DNA of 64,000 bases from Anaerolineae bacterium. Lineage in GTDB: Bacteria; Chloroflexota; Anaerolineae; 4572-78; J111. Position 1 is the first letter of the stretch, and every line of letters starts with the position of its first letter. The stretch is taken from contig JAHDWA010000007.1 in assembly GCA_023382535.1 (NCBI GenBank), forward strand, positions 186,001-250,000, read 5' to 3'. Below the pieces are notes generated by a model. That model did not search any database. It was not told where the DNA came from and was given only the letters and a program-made list of their open reading frames with translations. The translations under genes and the position numbers were made by a program. Below are positions 7,895 through 16,354 of this stretch, piece after piece.

Positions 7895-9805
7895 ATGAAA
7901 AACTTCATTGCAGATGATAAACAAACGCAGTCACTTTTGTGTTTCGCAGTTATCCTGGCACTACTTGCTAGTTGCGCGGGCCTGGCCCCAACAAACAGCC
8001 CTTTGCCGGGTGAAACTACCCTCCCCATGGCGGCGATCCCGGCGCCGACGGCCACCGCCGCCAGCGTGCCGACAGACGCCCCAGAAGGGCGCCTGTCACA
8101 ACCGGGTCAATACGAAGGCTATTCTCATCCACTGTATCACCAAAGGCATTCAACATCGCAATACATCCCCATGCGAGATGGAACAAAATTGGCGGCGCTC
8201 ATTCTCCGGCCGGCTCAGGATGGAAAGACGGTGACCACTCCCTTGCCGGTGATCTGGACCCACAACCGCTATCATCGAGAGGGGATATTCAATTGGCATT
8301 ACCTGCAAACTTTATTGAAGTATGGCTATATCATTGTCTCGGTGGATATACGCGGCACCGGGGCTTCATTTGGAACTTATCGAGATCTATTCTCCCCAGA
8401 AGAAACACGCGACGCCTATGACATTACCGAGTGGCTGGCGGTACAACCCTGGTCTAATGGGAATATTGGCATGTTTGGCCGGTCGTATTTGGGCATCACC
8501 CAATTCATGGCGGCCAGCACGGCTCCACCCCACTTGAAGGCGATTTTTCCCGAAATGTCTGAATTTGATCGTTATTCCTTTATATATCCGGGCGGCGTGT
8601 TCCATAACGATTTCTTCCGCCAGTGGGGAAATATGATAAACAGGTTAGATTCTGACGGTTCGGCCGTAGATGAAGATACGAATAAGGCCATGTTGCAAGC
8701 AGCCTTGAAGGAACATGCAAGCAATATGGACGTATTTGATACATATTCGTTTTTGCATTATCGGGATAGCGTGTCTGCACCGAACGGCACGCAGCCCTAT
8801 ATCCTCAACAACCCGGCGAGTTACCTGAAAGAGATCCGGAGTTCCGGTGTGCCCGTTTATCATTGGGCAGGTTGGAATGACATGTTTCCTAAGCATGCGC
8901 TCTTGTGGTACAGCAACCTGACGAACCCTCAAAAAATCGTGATTGGCCCCTGGGCGCATCCGCAATTGGGATACCTCGATCTGGCCATAGAAGAAGTGCG
9001 CTGGTATGACTACTGGCTCAAAGGGATTGACAATGGGGTGATGGACGAAGCGCCCATTTATTACTACACCATGGGGGAGGGGAAGAATTCCGGCTGGCAT
9101 TCGGCCTGGCAGTGGCCATTGCCCAATCAAAAGCTCACCAACTATTATTTCGATGGCACAAAATCAGGCAGCGTAAAATCTGTAAATGACGGGAGTCTCA
9201 GCCTGGATTTGCCGGTAACGACTACCGGCGTAGATGAGTATCTTGTGGATTACTCTACGACTTCCGGCACGACCACCCGTTGGACCGCTGGATACAATGT
9301 CACGTCGCCTGTTTATCCCAACACGATGATGTTCAATGATGAGAAAGGGTTGACCTATACGACACCGCCTTTAGCGGCTGAGGTCGAGGTCACTGGCCAC
9401 CCGGTTGTCCATCTTTGGGTCACCTCTTCCGCCAAGGACGGAGATTTCTTTGTGTATCTGGAAGATATCAGCGAAGCCAGGTATTCAAAATATGTAACCG
9501 AGGGTAATCTACGCGCTTCCCACAGAGCCATTTCCACAGCGCCTTTTGAGAATCTGGGACTGCCTTATCATCGGAGCTATGCCGAAGATATCGCCGATTT
9601 GCCCGACCAGCCGGTTGAACTGGTCTTCGACTTAATACCCACCTCCTATGTTTTTGCTGCCGGCCACCGGATTCGGGTAACCATCACCGGTGCAGATAAG
9701 GATACTGCCCTGACGCCGCAGTTGGATCCTCCTCCCACGGTTCGTCTATATCGCGAGGCCGATCATGCCTCGTACATTGTGCTGCCCGTTATTCCCAACC
9801 CGTGA
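7895..9805 (+). CDS. secreted CocE/NonD-family hydrolase (lipoprotein)
   Basis: A 636-residue exported alpha/beta hydrolase of the X-Pro dipeptidyl-peptidase (S15)/CocE family. The N-terminus is a lipoprotein signal (hydrophobic core ending LLASC), followed by a Thr/Ala/Pro-rich spacer. The catalytic domain shows WTHNRYHREG, DIRGTGAS, the nucleophile elbow FGRSYLGI (Ser near residue 197) and GPWAHPQLG with the catalytic His. The C-terminal part (about 440-630) is the jelly-roll X-Pro domain typical of cocaine-esterase-like acylases. Start ATG 7895 has AGGAG 9 bases upstream; 18 codons of upstream open frame are unlikely to be used. Esterase, amidase or peptidase activity on the cell surface is expected; substrate unknown. 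Confidence 0.85.
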   Translation: MKNFIADDKQTQSLLCFAVILALLASCAGLAPTNSPLPGETTLPMAAIPAPTATAASVPTDAPEGRLSQPGQYEGYSHPLYHQRHSTSQYIPMRDGTKLAALILRPAQDGKTVTTPLPVIWTHNRYHREGIFNWHYLQTLLKYGYIIVSVDIRGTGASFGTYRDLFSPEETRDAYDITEWLAVQPWSNGNIGMFGRSYLGITQFMAASTAPPHLKAIFPEMSEFDRYSFIYPGGVFHNDFFRQWGNMINRLDSDGSAVDEDTNKAMLQAALKEHASNMDVFDTYSFLHYRDSVSAPNGTQPYILNNPASYLKEIRSSGVPVYHWAGWNDMFPKHALLWYSNLTNPQKIVIGPWAHPQLGYLDLAIEEVRWYDYWLKGIDNGVMDEAPIYYYTMGEGKNSGWHSAWQWPLPNQKLTNYYFDGTKSGSVKSVNDGSLSLDLPVTTTGVDEYLVDYSTTSGTTTRWTAGYNVTSPVYPNTMMFNDEKGLTYTTPPLAAEVEVTGHPVVHLWVTSSAKDGDFFVYLEDISEARYSKYVTEGNLRASHRAISTAPFENLGLPYHRSYAEDIADLPDQPVELVFDLIPTSYVFAAGHRIRVTITGADKDTALTPQLDPPPTVRLYREADHASYIVLPVIPNP

Positions 9806-9815
9806 CGTTGACCTG

Positions 9816-9865
9816 GTGTTTCGTGGCCTAGGTAAGGCCCTGGTTATGGTTAGGACACGAAACAC
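9816..9865. repeat. intergenic inverted repeat after the CocE gene
   Basis: GTGTTTCGTG (9816-9825) and CACGAAACAC (9856-9865) are perfect inverted arms; a smaller GGCCT/AGGCC stem nests inside. No T-run follows, so it is not a standard terminator. The rest of the 286-base gap to 10092 shows nothing I can support. Confidence 0.6.
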
Positions 9866-10091
9866 TTAGGCAGTTGGGCATGAAGGGCAACATTGCTATG
9901 GGTCTATTTGCGCCCAACTGCACTGAAGCTGGAGAAAGATTGGTTGCCGAGAGGTGTTTAAAATTCAAAGTACTGCTTTGCCTGCTCAGAATGATTGTAG
10001 CCGGTTGTTCAAGTTCTCCGGTCATAGCCGTAGGGCCTGATATGCCGATTCCGGCTTCATTGAAGAATCTCATAAATCTTCAGGAGAGACA

Positions 10092-10649
10092 ATGAATACT
10101 GAAGCGTTGGCAAAATCCCCCATCGGCCGGATATTTATAAGATTGATGGCAGCCATAATGGAGAGCCGTCTTCGATACAAGTTCTTTGGACCAACAAAAA
10201 TACTTCAAGGGGCCGGAATTCGTCCGGGAATGAGGGTCTTAGAAGTTGGCTGCGGAACAGGTTTTTTTACTATAACTGCTGGCCGGATGCTCGGGGAACA
10301 AGGGTCCTTGATTGCCATGGATATGTTACCTCAATCCGTCGAAGCAGTTACCAAGAAGGTCCAAGCTGCCGGCCTAAGCAATGTCCAGATCATAAAAGGG
10401 GATGCGCTGGATACTAAACTTGAGAAAGAAAGTTTAGATGAGGTCATCATCTTTGGCGTTATTCCTGCGCCCATGTTACCGCTGGAAAAGCTCTTGGCCG
10501 AGATGCACCGAATTCTTAGACCAGGTGGGGTGATGGCGGTATGGCCACCCAGTTGGGTTCATCAATCAATTGTTCAATCGAGATGGTTCAAATTTATAGA
10601 CAAACAGAATAATGTCAGTAATTATCAACGAGTAGAACAAATTGACTAA
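10092..10649 (+). CDS. class I SAM-dependent methyltransferase
   Basis: A 185-residue Rossmann methyltransferase. Motif I is VLEVGCGTGFFTI (about residues 48-60), with an acidic post-motif residue in AMDMLPQ, the KGDALD segment, and a RILRPGG post-motif III block, as in the UbiE/Methyltransf_11 group. It carries no membrane segment. ATG 10092 follows CAGGAGAGACA. The substrate cannot be deduced; small-molecule or quinone-like acceptors are common in this group. The C-terminus after about residue 160 is short and unlike typical UbiE proteins, so it may be slightly truncated. It is followed after 21 bases by the first FGGY kinase. Confidence 0.78.
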   Translation: MNTEALAKSPIGRIFIRLMAAIMESRLRYKFFGPTKILQGAGIRPGMRVLEVGCGTGFFTITAGRMLGEQGSLIAMDMLPQSVEAVTKKVQAAGLSNVQIIKGDALDTKLEKESLDEVIIFGVIPAPMLPLEKLLAEMHRILRPGGVMAVWPPSWVHQSIVQSRWFKFIDKQNNVSNYQRVEQID

Positions 10650-10670
10650 ACGTTTATTGGAGGTAGAACC

Positions 10671-12218
10671 ATGGATTATCTAATGGGCATAGACCTCGGT
10701 TCGACCACTCTGAAAGCGGTCATATACGATCTCCACGGCAACGCCGTTGCCAGCGGCAGCCGGCCCACCGAACGATACAATCCCTCCCCCGACCATCCCG
10801 AATGGACCGTCTGGCAGCCGGAACAAATCTGGGGGGGCGCGGCGGCAGCTATCAGGGAGGCCGTAGCTCACCTCGATAATCCGCGCCAGATCAAAGGGGT
10901 GGCGGTTACCGGGATGGGGATGGACGGCGTGCCGGTTGACGAGGCCGGCCGGTGGCTCTATCCGTTCATTAGCTGGCATGACCCCCGCACCGAACCGCAG
11001 CTCCGCTGGTGGCAGGAGCATATCGGCGCTGAGAAGGGCTTTTCCATCGGCGGCAACACGCTCTGGCGTTTTAACACCGCCTTGCGTCTCCTGTGGATGG
11101 CCGAGCACGAGCCGGACATCCTGGCTCGCACGGATAAATGGCTGTTAATTGAAGATTTCCTGAACTTTATGCTCTGCGGGCGTAAAGCCACCGATTACAC
11201 CATGGCCTCCTGTACCCTGCTTTTTGACCAGCACCAGCTTGATTGGTCGGCTGAAATCCTGGCCCTGGCCGGGATTGACCGGCGGCTCCTGTGTGACGCC
11301 TATCCCAGCGGCGCCATTTTAGGCGAGGTCACGCCAACAGCGGCGGAAGCAACCGGTTTGCCCGCTGGTACACCCGTAATATTGGGCGGCCACGATTACT
11401 TATGCGGCGCGCTGCCGGTCGGCGCTTTTAAACCGGGGGTCGTACTGGATTTGACCGGAACCTGGGAAATCGTCTTGACCGCCATCCCCGAACCGGTGTT
11501 GACGCCCCGGGTGCAGCGGCTTGGCGTCACCGTCGAAGCTCATGTGGCCCGGAATATGTACGCCGTGTGGGGTGGGGCTGTGGCGGCGGACATGCTGGAA
11601 TGGTACCGTAAAGAGTACGGCTTTGAAGCCAAACAGCGGGCCGAGCAGGAAGGCGGGGTTGACTGGAATTACTTGATGGCGGCGGCAGCGGCGTCGCCGC
11701 CCGGAGCCAGGGGGGTCATGTTTTTGCCGCACATGTCAGCGGCCGGCTGTCCGGTGGTAGATGCTCGCTCGTTGGGCGCGTTTGTCGGCCTCAGCAATTT
11801 TGTTGCCCAGGGGGACATGCTGCGGGCTATCATCGAGGGCTTGGATTACCAGGTTCTGGACATCATTACCGCCCTCGAAGGCGGCCTGGGGATCAAGCCC
11901 GACAAGCTGATCGTCGTCGGTGGAGCGGCGCGCAACAAGTTCTGGATGCAGAACAAAGCCGACGTGGCCGGCCGGCCCATTGAGGTGCCGGAAATCGAAG
12001 AGGCTACTCCGCTGGGCGCTGCTATCCTGGCCGGTATTGGCGTGGGCCTGTACCGGGACGAGCAGGATGCCTTTGAGCACGTCTACAAGCCGGGCCAAAC
12101 TTACGAACCCAACCCAGAATTAGCTTCCTGTTACGCCGAGTGGTTCAAAATCTACCAGCAACTTTATCCAACCCTGAAGCCGATCAGCCACCAGCTTTAC
12201 AGCCAATTTCTGGGGTGA
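10671..12218 (+). CDS. FGGY-family carbohydrate kinase (xylulokinase-like)
   Basis: A 515-residue sugar kinase. The N-terminal ATPase fold starts with MGIDLGSTTLKAVIYD (phosphate-1 loop); VTGMGMDGVP, LLIEDFLNFMLCG and GGHDYLCGALPVGA (with the catalytic Asp) are visible; the C-terminal domain has VVGGAARNKFWMQNKADV with adenosine-binding glycines. Proteins of this class use ATP to phosphorylate pentuloses, hexuloses, pentitols or glycerol. TTGGAGG precedes ATG 10671. Together with the class II aldolase and the GldA-like dehydrogenase it suggests a kinase-aldolase pathway for a deoxysugar, pentose or sugar alcohol. A second, distant FGGY kinase lies at 14107. Confidence 0.88.
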   Translation: MDYLMGIDLGSTTLKAVIYDLHGNAVASGSRPTERYNPSPDHPEWTVWQPEQIWGGAAAAIREAVAHLDNPRQIKGVAVTGMGMDGVPVDEAGRWLYPFISWHDPRTEPQLRWWQEHIGAEKGFSIGGNTLWRFNTALRLLWMAEHEPDILARTDKWLLIEDFLNFMLCGRKATDYTMASCTLLFDQHQLDWSAEILALAGIDRRLLCDAYPSGAILGEVTPTAAEATGLPAGTPVILGGHDYLCGALPVGAFKPGVVLDLTGTWEIVLTAIPEPVLTPRVQRLGVTVEAHVARNMYAVWGGAVAADMLEWYRKEYGFEAKQRAEQEGGVDWNYLMAAAAASPPGARGVMFLPHMSAAGCPVVDARSLGAFVGLSNFVAQGDMLRAIIEGLDYQVLDIITALEGGLGIKPDKLIVVGGAARNKFWMQNKADVAGRPIEVPEIEEATPLGAAILAGIGVGLYRDEQDAFEHVYKPGQTYEPNPELASCYAEWFKIYQQLYPTLKPISHQLYSQFLG

Positions 12219-12342
12219 CCGTTCCTCTACTGATTGAGAAAGGAGGCGGTACTAAGGAAAAAAGGGCTGTTCGTTTGGTTTTATCTTATTCAGCCCGAAA
12301 GGGTACGTTAAAATTTGCTCAGGATTCAAAGGAGAATATCTG

Positions 12343-12744
12343 ATGTCAGAGGCAAATAAGAAATTGGTTCGAAACTACTATGAAGTAGTTACCGGCAATT
12401 TGGTTGGCATCGAAGAGATTGTAGCCGATAATTTTGTTGACCATCATTTTCCGCCCGGTCTGCCCCCCGGCCCTGAAGGAGTGCGGCAGTTTTTCAAAAA
12501 TGTTCTGGGCAGTGTCTTCAGCGACATGCAGATCGAGCACAATTTTATGCTGGCCGAAGGCGACAAAGTAGCCTGCTACTTCGCCCTGCGTGCCAAACAC
12601 ACAGGCGAATTTGCCGGTATCAAACCCAAAGGCAACGAGGTTCTTTGCCCGGCTATCAGCACCTTCCACATCGAGGGCGGTAAATTGGTTGAAGGCTGGG
12701 AACTGTTCGACAGCGGCGACCTGCTGAAACAATTACAGGCGTAA
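12343..12744 (+). CDS. SnoaL-like (NTF2-fold) ester-cyclase-type protein
   Basis: A 133-residue cytoplasmic protein with the SnoaL/NTF2-like alpha+beta cone: NYYEVVTGN, EEIVADNFVDHHF, GPEGVRQFFKNV, the DMQIEHNFMLAEGDKVACYF strand pair and IEGGKLVEGWELFD near the end are characteristic of the SnoaL-like polyketide-cyclase family. In characterised members the fold catalyses aldol cyclisation or hydrolysis; most relatives are uncharacterised. Start ATG 12343 after AAAGGAG. A GldA-like gene starts 11 bases after its stop (with AAGGAGG in between), so the two are probably co-transcribed. Confidence 0.75.
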   Translation: MSEANKKLVRNYYEVVTGNLVGIEEIVADNFVDHHFPPGLPPGPEGVRQFFKNVLGSVFSDMQIEHNFMLAEGDKVACYFALRAKHTGEFAGIKPKGNEVLCPAISTFHIEGGKLVEGWELFDSGDLLKQLQA

Positions 12745-12755
12745 GGAGGCTAAAA

Positions 12756-13874
12756 ATGATTAAGGTTTTAGTTGCACCACGGCGATATGTACAGGGCGCA
12801 GGCGCCCTGGCAGAATTGGGTAAGTATGTCGCCCCACTGGGCCGGCGTGCCCTGGTGGCGATGGGGCCAGCGGTGAGCAAGCTCTTTGCCGAGCAGGTGC
12901 AGGCGGCCTTGCAGAAATATGAGATTGAGATGATCCCTTTCCTGTTTTCAGGAGAGTGTGACCGGGGACAGATCAAATTGGGGGTTGAAAGGGCGCTGGC
13001 CAAAAAGGTTGATGTGGTTATTGGCGTGGGCGGTGGTAAAGCGATTGACCTGGCCAAAGCGATTGCCTTTGATTCTGACGTAAGGGTCAAGATGGTTTCC
13101 CTGCCGACCATTGCCAGCAACGACGCCCCGACCAGCGCCGCCACTGTTTATTACACCGAGGACGGGATTATGGACGGCTGGGCCATCTGGCCCTTCAACC
13201 CTGACCTGGTGCTGGTGGACACCCAGATCATCGTTAACGCTTCGGCCCGCTGGTTGGTTTCCGGCATTGCCGACGGCCTGGCGACCTGGCTGGAAGCTGA
13301 GGCCGCCTTCAAAAAACGGGCCGCAGCCTTGTCGGGCGGGGTAGCGACGCTGGCCGCTTTACATCTGGCCCGCTTGTGCTACGATACATTGCTGGAGTTT
13401 GGATTGACCGCCAAGTTGGATTGCGAAAAACACGTGGTCACGCCGGCCGTAGAAAAGGTGGTAGAAGCCAACACCCTACTTTCCGGCCTGGGCTTTGAAA
13501 GCGCCGGGGTAGCCTCGGCCCACGCTGTTGCCAACGGCCTGACCATGCACGAAGGTACCAAGCCCTATTCCCATGGCGAAAAGGTGGCCTTTGGTATTGC
13601 CACCCAGTTGTGCCTTGACGAAGATGTCCGCGACGAAGAGCGGCTTAAGGTCATGGACTTTATGGTTGCCTTGGGCCTGCCTGTCACCTTTAAGCAGCTT
13701 GGCATCGGCGATATTTCATCTGAAAAATTGATGGAACTGGCCACAGCGTTTTGCGCGCCCGGACAAATCACCCACAACCACGTCTTCACTGTGACCCCAT
13801 TCGATATGTACAGTGCCCTTGTTGCCGCCGATGCTTTAGGCCAGCGCCGGAGGGCCTTGGCTGAAATAGTGTAA
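12756..13874 (+). CDS. iron/zinc-containing alcohol dehydrogenase, glycerol dehydrogenase-like
   Basis: A 372-residue group III metal-dependent polyol dehydrogenase. N-terminal NAD-binding part has VIGVGGGKAIDLAKAIA and PTIASNDAPTSAATVYY, both strong GldA signatures. The metal site is represented by Asp in GIADGLATWLEA, His in SAHAVANGL and His in SHGEKVAFG. GldA oxidises glycerol and other vicinal diols to the ketone with NAD. Length fits GldA (360-380). It is downstream of the SnoaL-like gene and upstream of the second sugar kinase, suggesting polyol or lactaldehyde/propanediol handling. Activity on glycerol specifically is not certain. Confidence 0.85.
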   Translation: MIKVLVAPRRYVQGAGALAELGKYVAPLGRRALVAMGPAVSKLFAEQVQAALQKYEIEMIPFLFSGECDRGQIKLGVERALAKKVDVVIGVGGGKAIDLAKAIAFDSDVRVKMVSLPTIASNDAPTSAATVYYTEDGIMDGWAIWPFNPDLVLVDTQIIVNASARWLVSGIADGLATWLEAEAAFKKRAAALSGGVATLAALHLARLCYDTLLEFGLTAKLDCEKHVVTPAVEKVVEANTLLSGLGFESAGVASAHAVANGLTMHEGTKPYSHGEKVAFGIATQLCLDEDVRDEERLKVMDFMVALGLPVTFKQLGIGDISSEKLMELATAFCAPGQITHNHVFTVTPFDMYSALVAADALGQRRRALAEIV

Positions 13875-14068
13875 CTCTCAGTTGCTCCCACATTTGGGTA
13901 ACCCTGACCGTTCGACCGCTGGCCGCCGGAAAGATGGGGTACAATACAACCCATAGGGGTCAGCGGTCATAGCGCCCATTCGGAGTAGCGCTTGAGCAAT
14001 TACTGGCTGGCGCACCTTATGCTGGCGACCTGGCGATCGGCATGAAGCTGAGGCTACAGGTTCAAATG

Positions 14069-14080
14069 TTGAACGTTCAA
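14069..14080. promoter_or_regulatory. 12-bp perfect palindrome upstream of FGGY kinase
   Basis: TTGAACGTTCAA is a perfect palindrome 27 bases before the kinase start, in an otherwise featureless 232-base gap (13875-14106). It is operator-like in position and symmetry. No matching regulator can be assigned. Confidence 0.4.
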
Positions 14081-14106
14081 TCGTTAAACATGAAAGGGGA
14101 TAACCT

Positions 14107-15636
14107 ATGGGTAAATATCTGTTAGGTTTGGATAACGGTAATACTGTCTCTAAAGCAGCCCTTTTCGACTTGAGAGGGAAGGAACTGCAAGTCGCCAGCC
14201 GAAAAGTCGAGACACATTATCCCAGGCCCGGCTGGACGGAGCGAAGTATGGACTCGCTCTGGCAGGAAACGGCTGGAGCGATCCGTGAAGTCATCGCCAA
14301 AGCGGGGGTTAAGCCTGAGGAGATTGCTGGCATCGGCAGTTCCGGCCATGGGAATGGTCTTTACCCCCTCGATAAAGCCGGCAAACCGGCGTGGAACGGC
14401 ATTCAATCGCTCGATACCCGCGCGACCGAGATCGTTGACGGCTGGAATACCATTGCCCTGCGCGACCAGGCCTTTCCTCATACCCTGCAAAGTTTCTGGC
14501 CCGCCCAGCCCAATGCCCTGCTGGCCTGGTTCAAGCAGCACGAACCGGCTGTTTATGAGCGCATTGGGGCGGTGCTCCTGTGTAAGGATTACGTCAATTA
14601 CTGCCTGACCGGCGAAATCAGATCCGATTACACGGACATGAGCGCCACCAGCCTGCTCGACGTGCCCAACCGCTGTTATTCGGCGGAGCTGATGGCTCTG
14701 TACGGTATCCCGGAGATGGCTGAGGCTCTGCCCCGGCCGGCCTACAGTTTTGAAGTGATCGGCAAAGTGACGCCAAAAGCCGCGGCAGCGACGGGCCTGG
14801 CCGTCGGCACGCCGGTGGTCGGCGGCCTGTTTGACGTTGATGCCAGCGCCATTGGCGCGGGGGTCACTCAACCCGACCAGGCCTGCATTATTGTTGGCTC
14901 CTGGAGCATCAACGAGGTGGTCACGGCGAAACCGATTATTTCCCCTGATATTTTCATGACGACCATCTTTGCCGATCCCGAATACTGGCTGACCATTGAA
15001 GCGAGCGCCACCTCGGCCACGAACCTGGAATGGTTTGTCAATCAGTTCTGCGCCGAAGAGCGTCTGGAAGCCAGCCGGCGGGGTGTCTCCGTCTACGAGG
15101 TCTGCAATGAAGTGGTAGCCAATGTGCCGATAGAGAGCGCCAGCCTGATTTTCCACCCGTTCCTGTACGGCTCCAACGTTCAAGCCACAGCCAGAGCGGG
15201 TTTTTATGGAGTGGGCGGCTGGCATACCCGCGCTCACCTGCTCCGGGCGCTTTACGAAGGCGTGGTCTACAGCCATCTCAATCACGTCGAAAAATTACGC
15301 CAGGCCGGAGCCGATTTTGACATGGCTCGCTTGACCGGGGGCGGAGCACGGAGCGAAGTCTGGACGCAGATGTTTGCCGACACCCTCGAAGTCCTGATCG
15401 AAGTGCCGGACGGTATGGAGACCGGCGCTCATGGGGCGGCCATATCGGCCGGGATTGGGGCCGGGATCTACGCCAATTATAGGGAAGCTACCGAGCAGGC
15501 CATTTCTATCGTGCGAGTCCACGAACCTGGCGAGGGCCGGACGCCCTTTTATTTGGCCCGGTATCAAGAATATAAGCAGCTTTTGGAGGCGATGGGCCAA
15601 CCCTGGGACCGCCTGGCTCATTTAAAAGCGGACTAG
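14107..15636 (+). CDS. FGGY-family carbohydrate kinase (L-xylulokinase-like)
   Basis: A 509-residue FGGY kinase, only distantly similar to the one at 10671. Visible blocks: LLGLDNGNTVSKAALFD (phosphate loop), GIGSSGHGNGLYPLD, LLCKDYVNYCLTGE, GGLFDVDASAIGAG (catalytic Asp region) and LTGGGARSEVWTQMFADTL. The combination resembles L-xylulose/D-xylulose kinase-like members. It would phosphorylate a keto-sugar or polyol in the cytoplasm. ATG 14107 follows AAAGGGGAT. A 12-bp palindrome lies just upstream, so this gene may have its own promoter and operator. Confidence 0.87.
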   Translation: MGKYLLGLDNGNTVSKAALFDLRGKELQVASRKVETHYPRPGWTERSMDSLWQETAGAIREVIAKAGVKPEEIAGIGSSGHGNGLYPLDKAGKPAWNGIQSLDTRATEIVDGWNTIALRDQAFPHTLQSFWPAQPNALLAWFKQHEPAVYERIGAVLLCKDYVNYCLTGEIRSDYTDMSATSLLDVPNRCYSAELMALYGIPEMAEALPRPAYSFEVIGKVTPKAAAATGLAVGTPVVGGLFDVDASAIGAGVTQPDQACIIVGSWSINEVVTAKPIISPDIFMTTIFADPEYWLTIEASATSATNLEWFVNQFCAEERLEASRRGVSVYEVCNEVVANVPIESASLIFHPFLYGSNVQATARAGFYGVGGWHTRAHLLRALYEGVVYSHLNHVEKLRQAGADFDMARLTGGGARSEVWTQMFADTLEVLIEVPDGMETGAHGAAISAGIGAGIYANYREATEQAISIVRVHEPGEGRTPFYLARYQEYKQLLEAMGQPWDRLAHLKAD

Positions 15637-15693
15637 GCTGAGAGGTCAACCTTGATTGATTTACAGCAATTATCGTCGTATTGAAATAGGGTT

Positions 15694-15890
15694 TTAATCG
15701 AAACTTCGGCGACCCGGTTTTTCCCCATCCGGGTCACTCAGCGCCGCCAGGCGCGCTTGCCTCACAGCCTCGGCGGCGTGATCAACAAAGCCCAGCGCCA
15801 CCCCGATAGCGGTAGGACCTGCTCCCCCCGGCGTGCCCCCGAACCTGTCACTTGGCCGTTTTGAACCGTCGTTAAGGATTCATCGGTCAT
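15694..15890 (-). pseudogene. possible frameshifted gene remnant
   Basis: On the minus strand an ATG at 15890-15888 has a good AAAGGAGC ribosome site 8-9 bases upstream and reads MTDESLTTVQNGQVTGSG before going out of frame (stop at 15762). In the shifted frame the sequence continues coherently as GTPGGAGPTAIGVALGFVDH... and ends at TAA 15694. This fits a short coding fragment with one frameshift, divergent from the truncated GntR gene. I cannot name the family; it may also be chance. It accounts for most of the 344-base gap between 15637 and 15980. Confidence 0.35.
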
Positions 15891-15980
15891 TATGATTGCT
15901 CCTTTGCCCTGTTCGAGCATCCTGATCATCCAATGATTGACAGAAACCTGGAAATAAATTATAAATTATAATCGGAAAGA

Positions 15981-16286
15981 ATGATTATGTCTGGCAAAGG
16001 CCCAACGACACTTGCCAGTTACGTTTTCAATACCATCCGTGAAGAAATCCTCTCCGGTCACTATCTACCAGGCTTACGTATTAATCAAAAATTACTGGCC
16101 GAGGAACTCGGGGTGAGCCTGATTCCGGTGCGGGAGAGTCTGCGCCAACTGGAAGCTGAAGGTTTGGTGAGGAGTTATCCGCACCGGGGGGTGTTTGTAG
16201 CCGAGCGCTCCGCCGATGAGGTGATCGAAATCGGGCGTATCCGCGAGGTGCGTCACTATATCCGGCAGGTAACCGAGGGCGTTTGA
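15981..16286 (+). CDS. GntR-family DNA-binding domain, truncated (no effector domain)
   Basis: A 101-residue protein that is a clean GntR winged helix: SYVFNTIREEILSGHYLPG, INQKLLAEELGVS, PVRESLRQLEAEGLV, then YPHRGVFVAE. In the FadR/FCD subfamily this is followed by an IxEIxxVR helix and about 150 residues of effector domain. Here the helix is started (VIEIGRIREVR) and then stops after HYIRQVTEGV. So the ligand-binding/dimerisation domain is missing: either a decayed regulator or a minimal DNA-binding protein. ATG 15981 (a second ATG at 15987 is possible). It probably regulated the adjacent sugar genes. Nothing after the stop restores the frame convincingly. Confidence 0.7.
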   Translation: MIMSGKGPTTLASYVFNTIREEILSGHYLPGLRINQKLLAEELGVSLIPVRESLRQLEAEGLVRSYPHRGVFVAERSADEVIEIGRIREVRHYIRQVTEGV

Positions 16287-16354
16287 GCCAAAATTGCTCT
16301 GGGGCCGGCGGCCGGGCAAAAGGCTCGCCGATCATCTAATAAGGGGGTAATTTG

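Noticed and set aside
9874..10095. 73-codon plus-strand frame before the methyltransferase
   Set aside because: No ribosome site, no recognisable motif, and it overlaps the start of the methyltransferase. Left as non-coding.
12140..12343. 67-codon plus-strand frame after the first sugar kinase
   Set aside because: Begins inside the kinase in another frame; ends exactly at the start of the SnoaL-like gene by chance; no motif.
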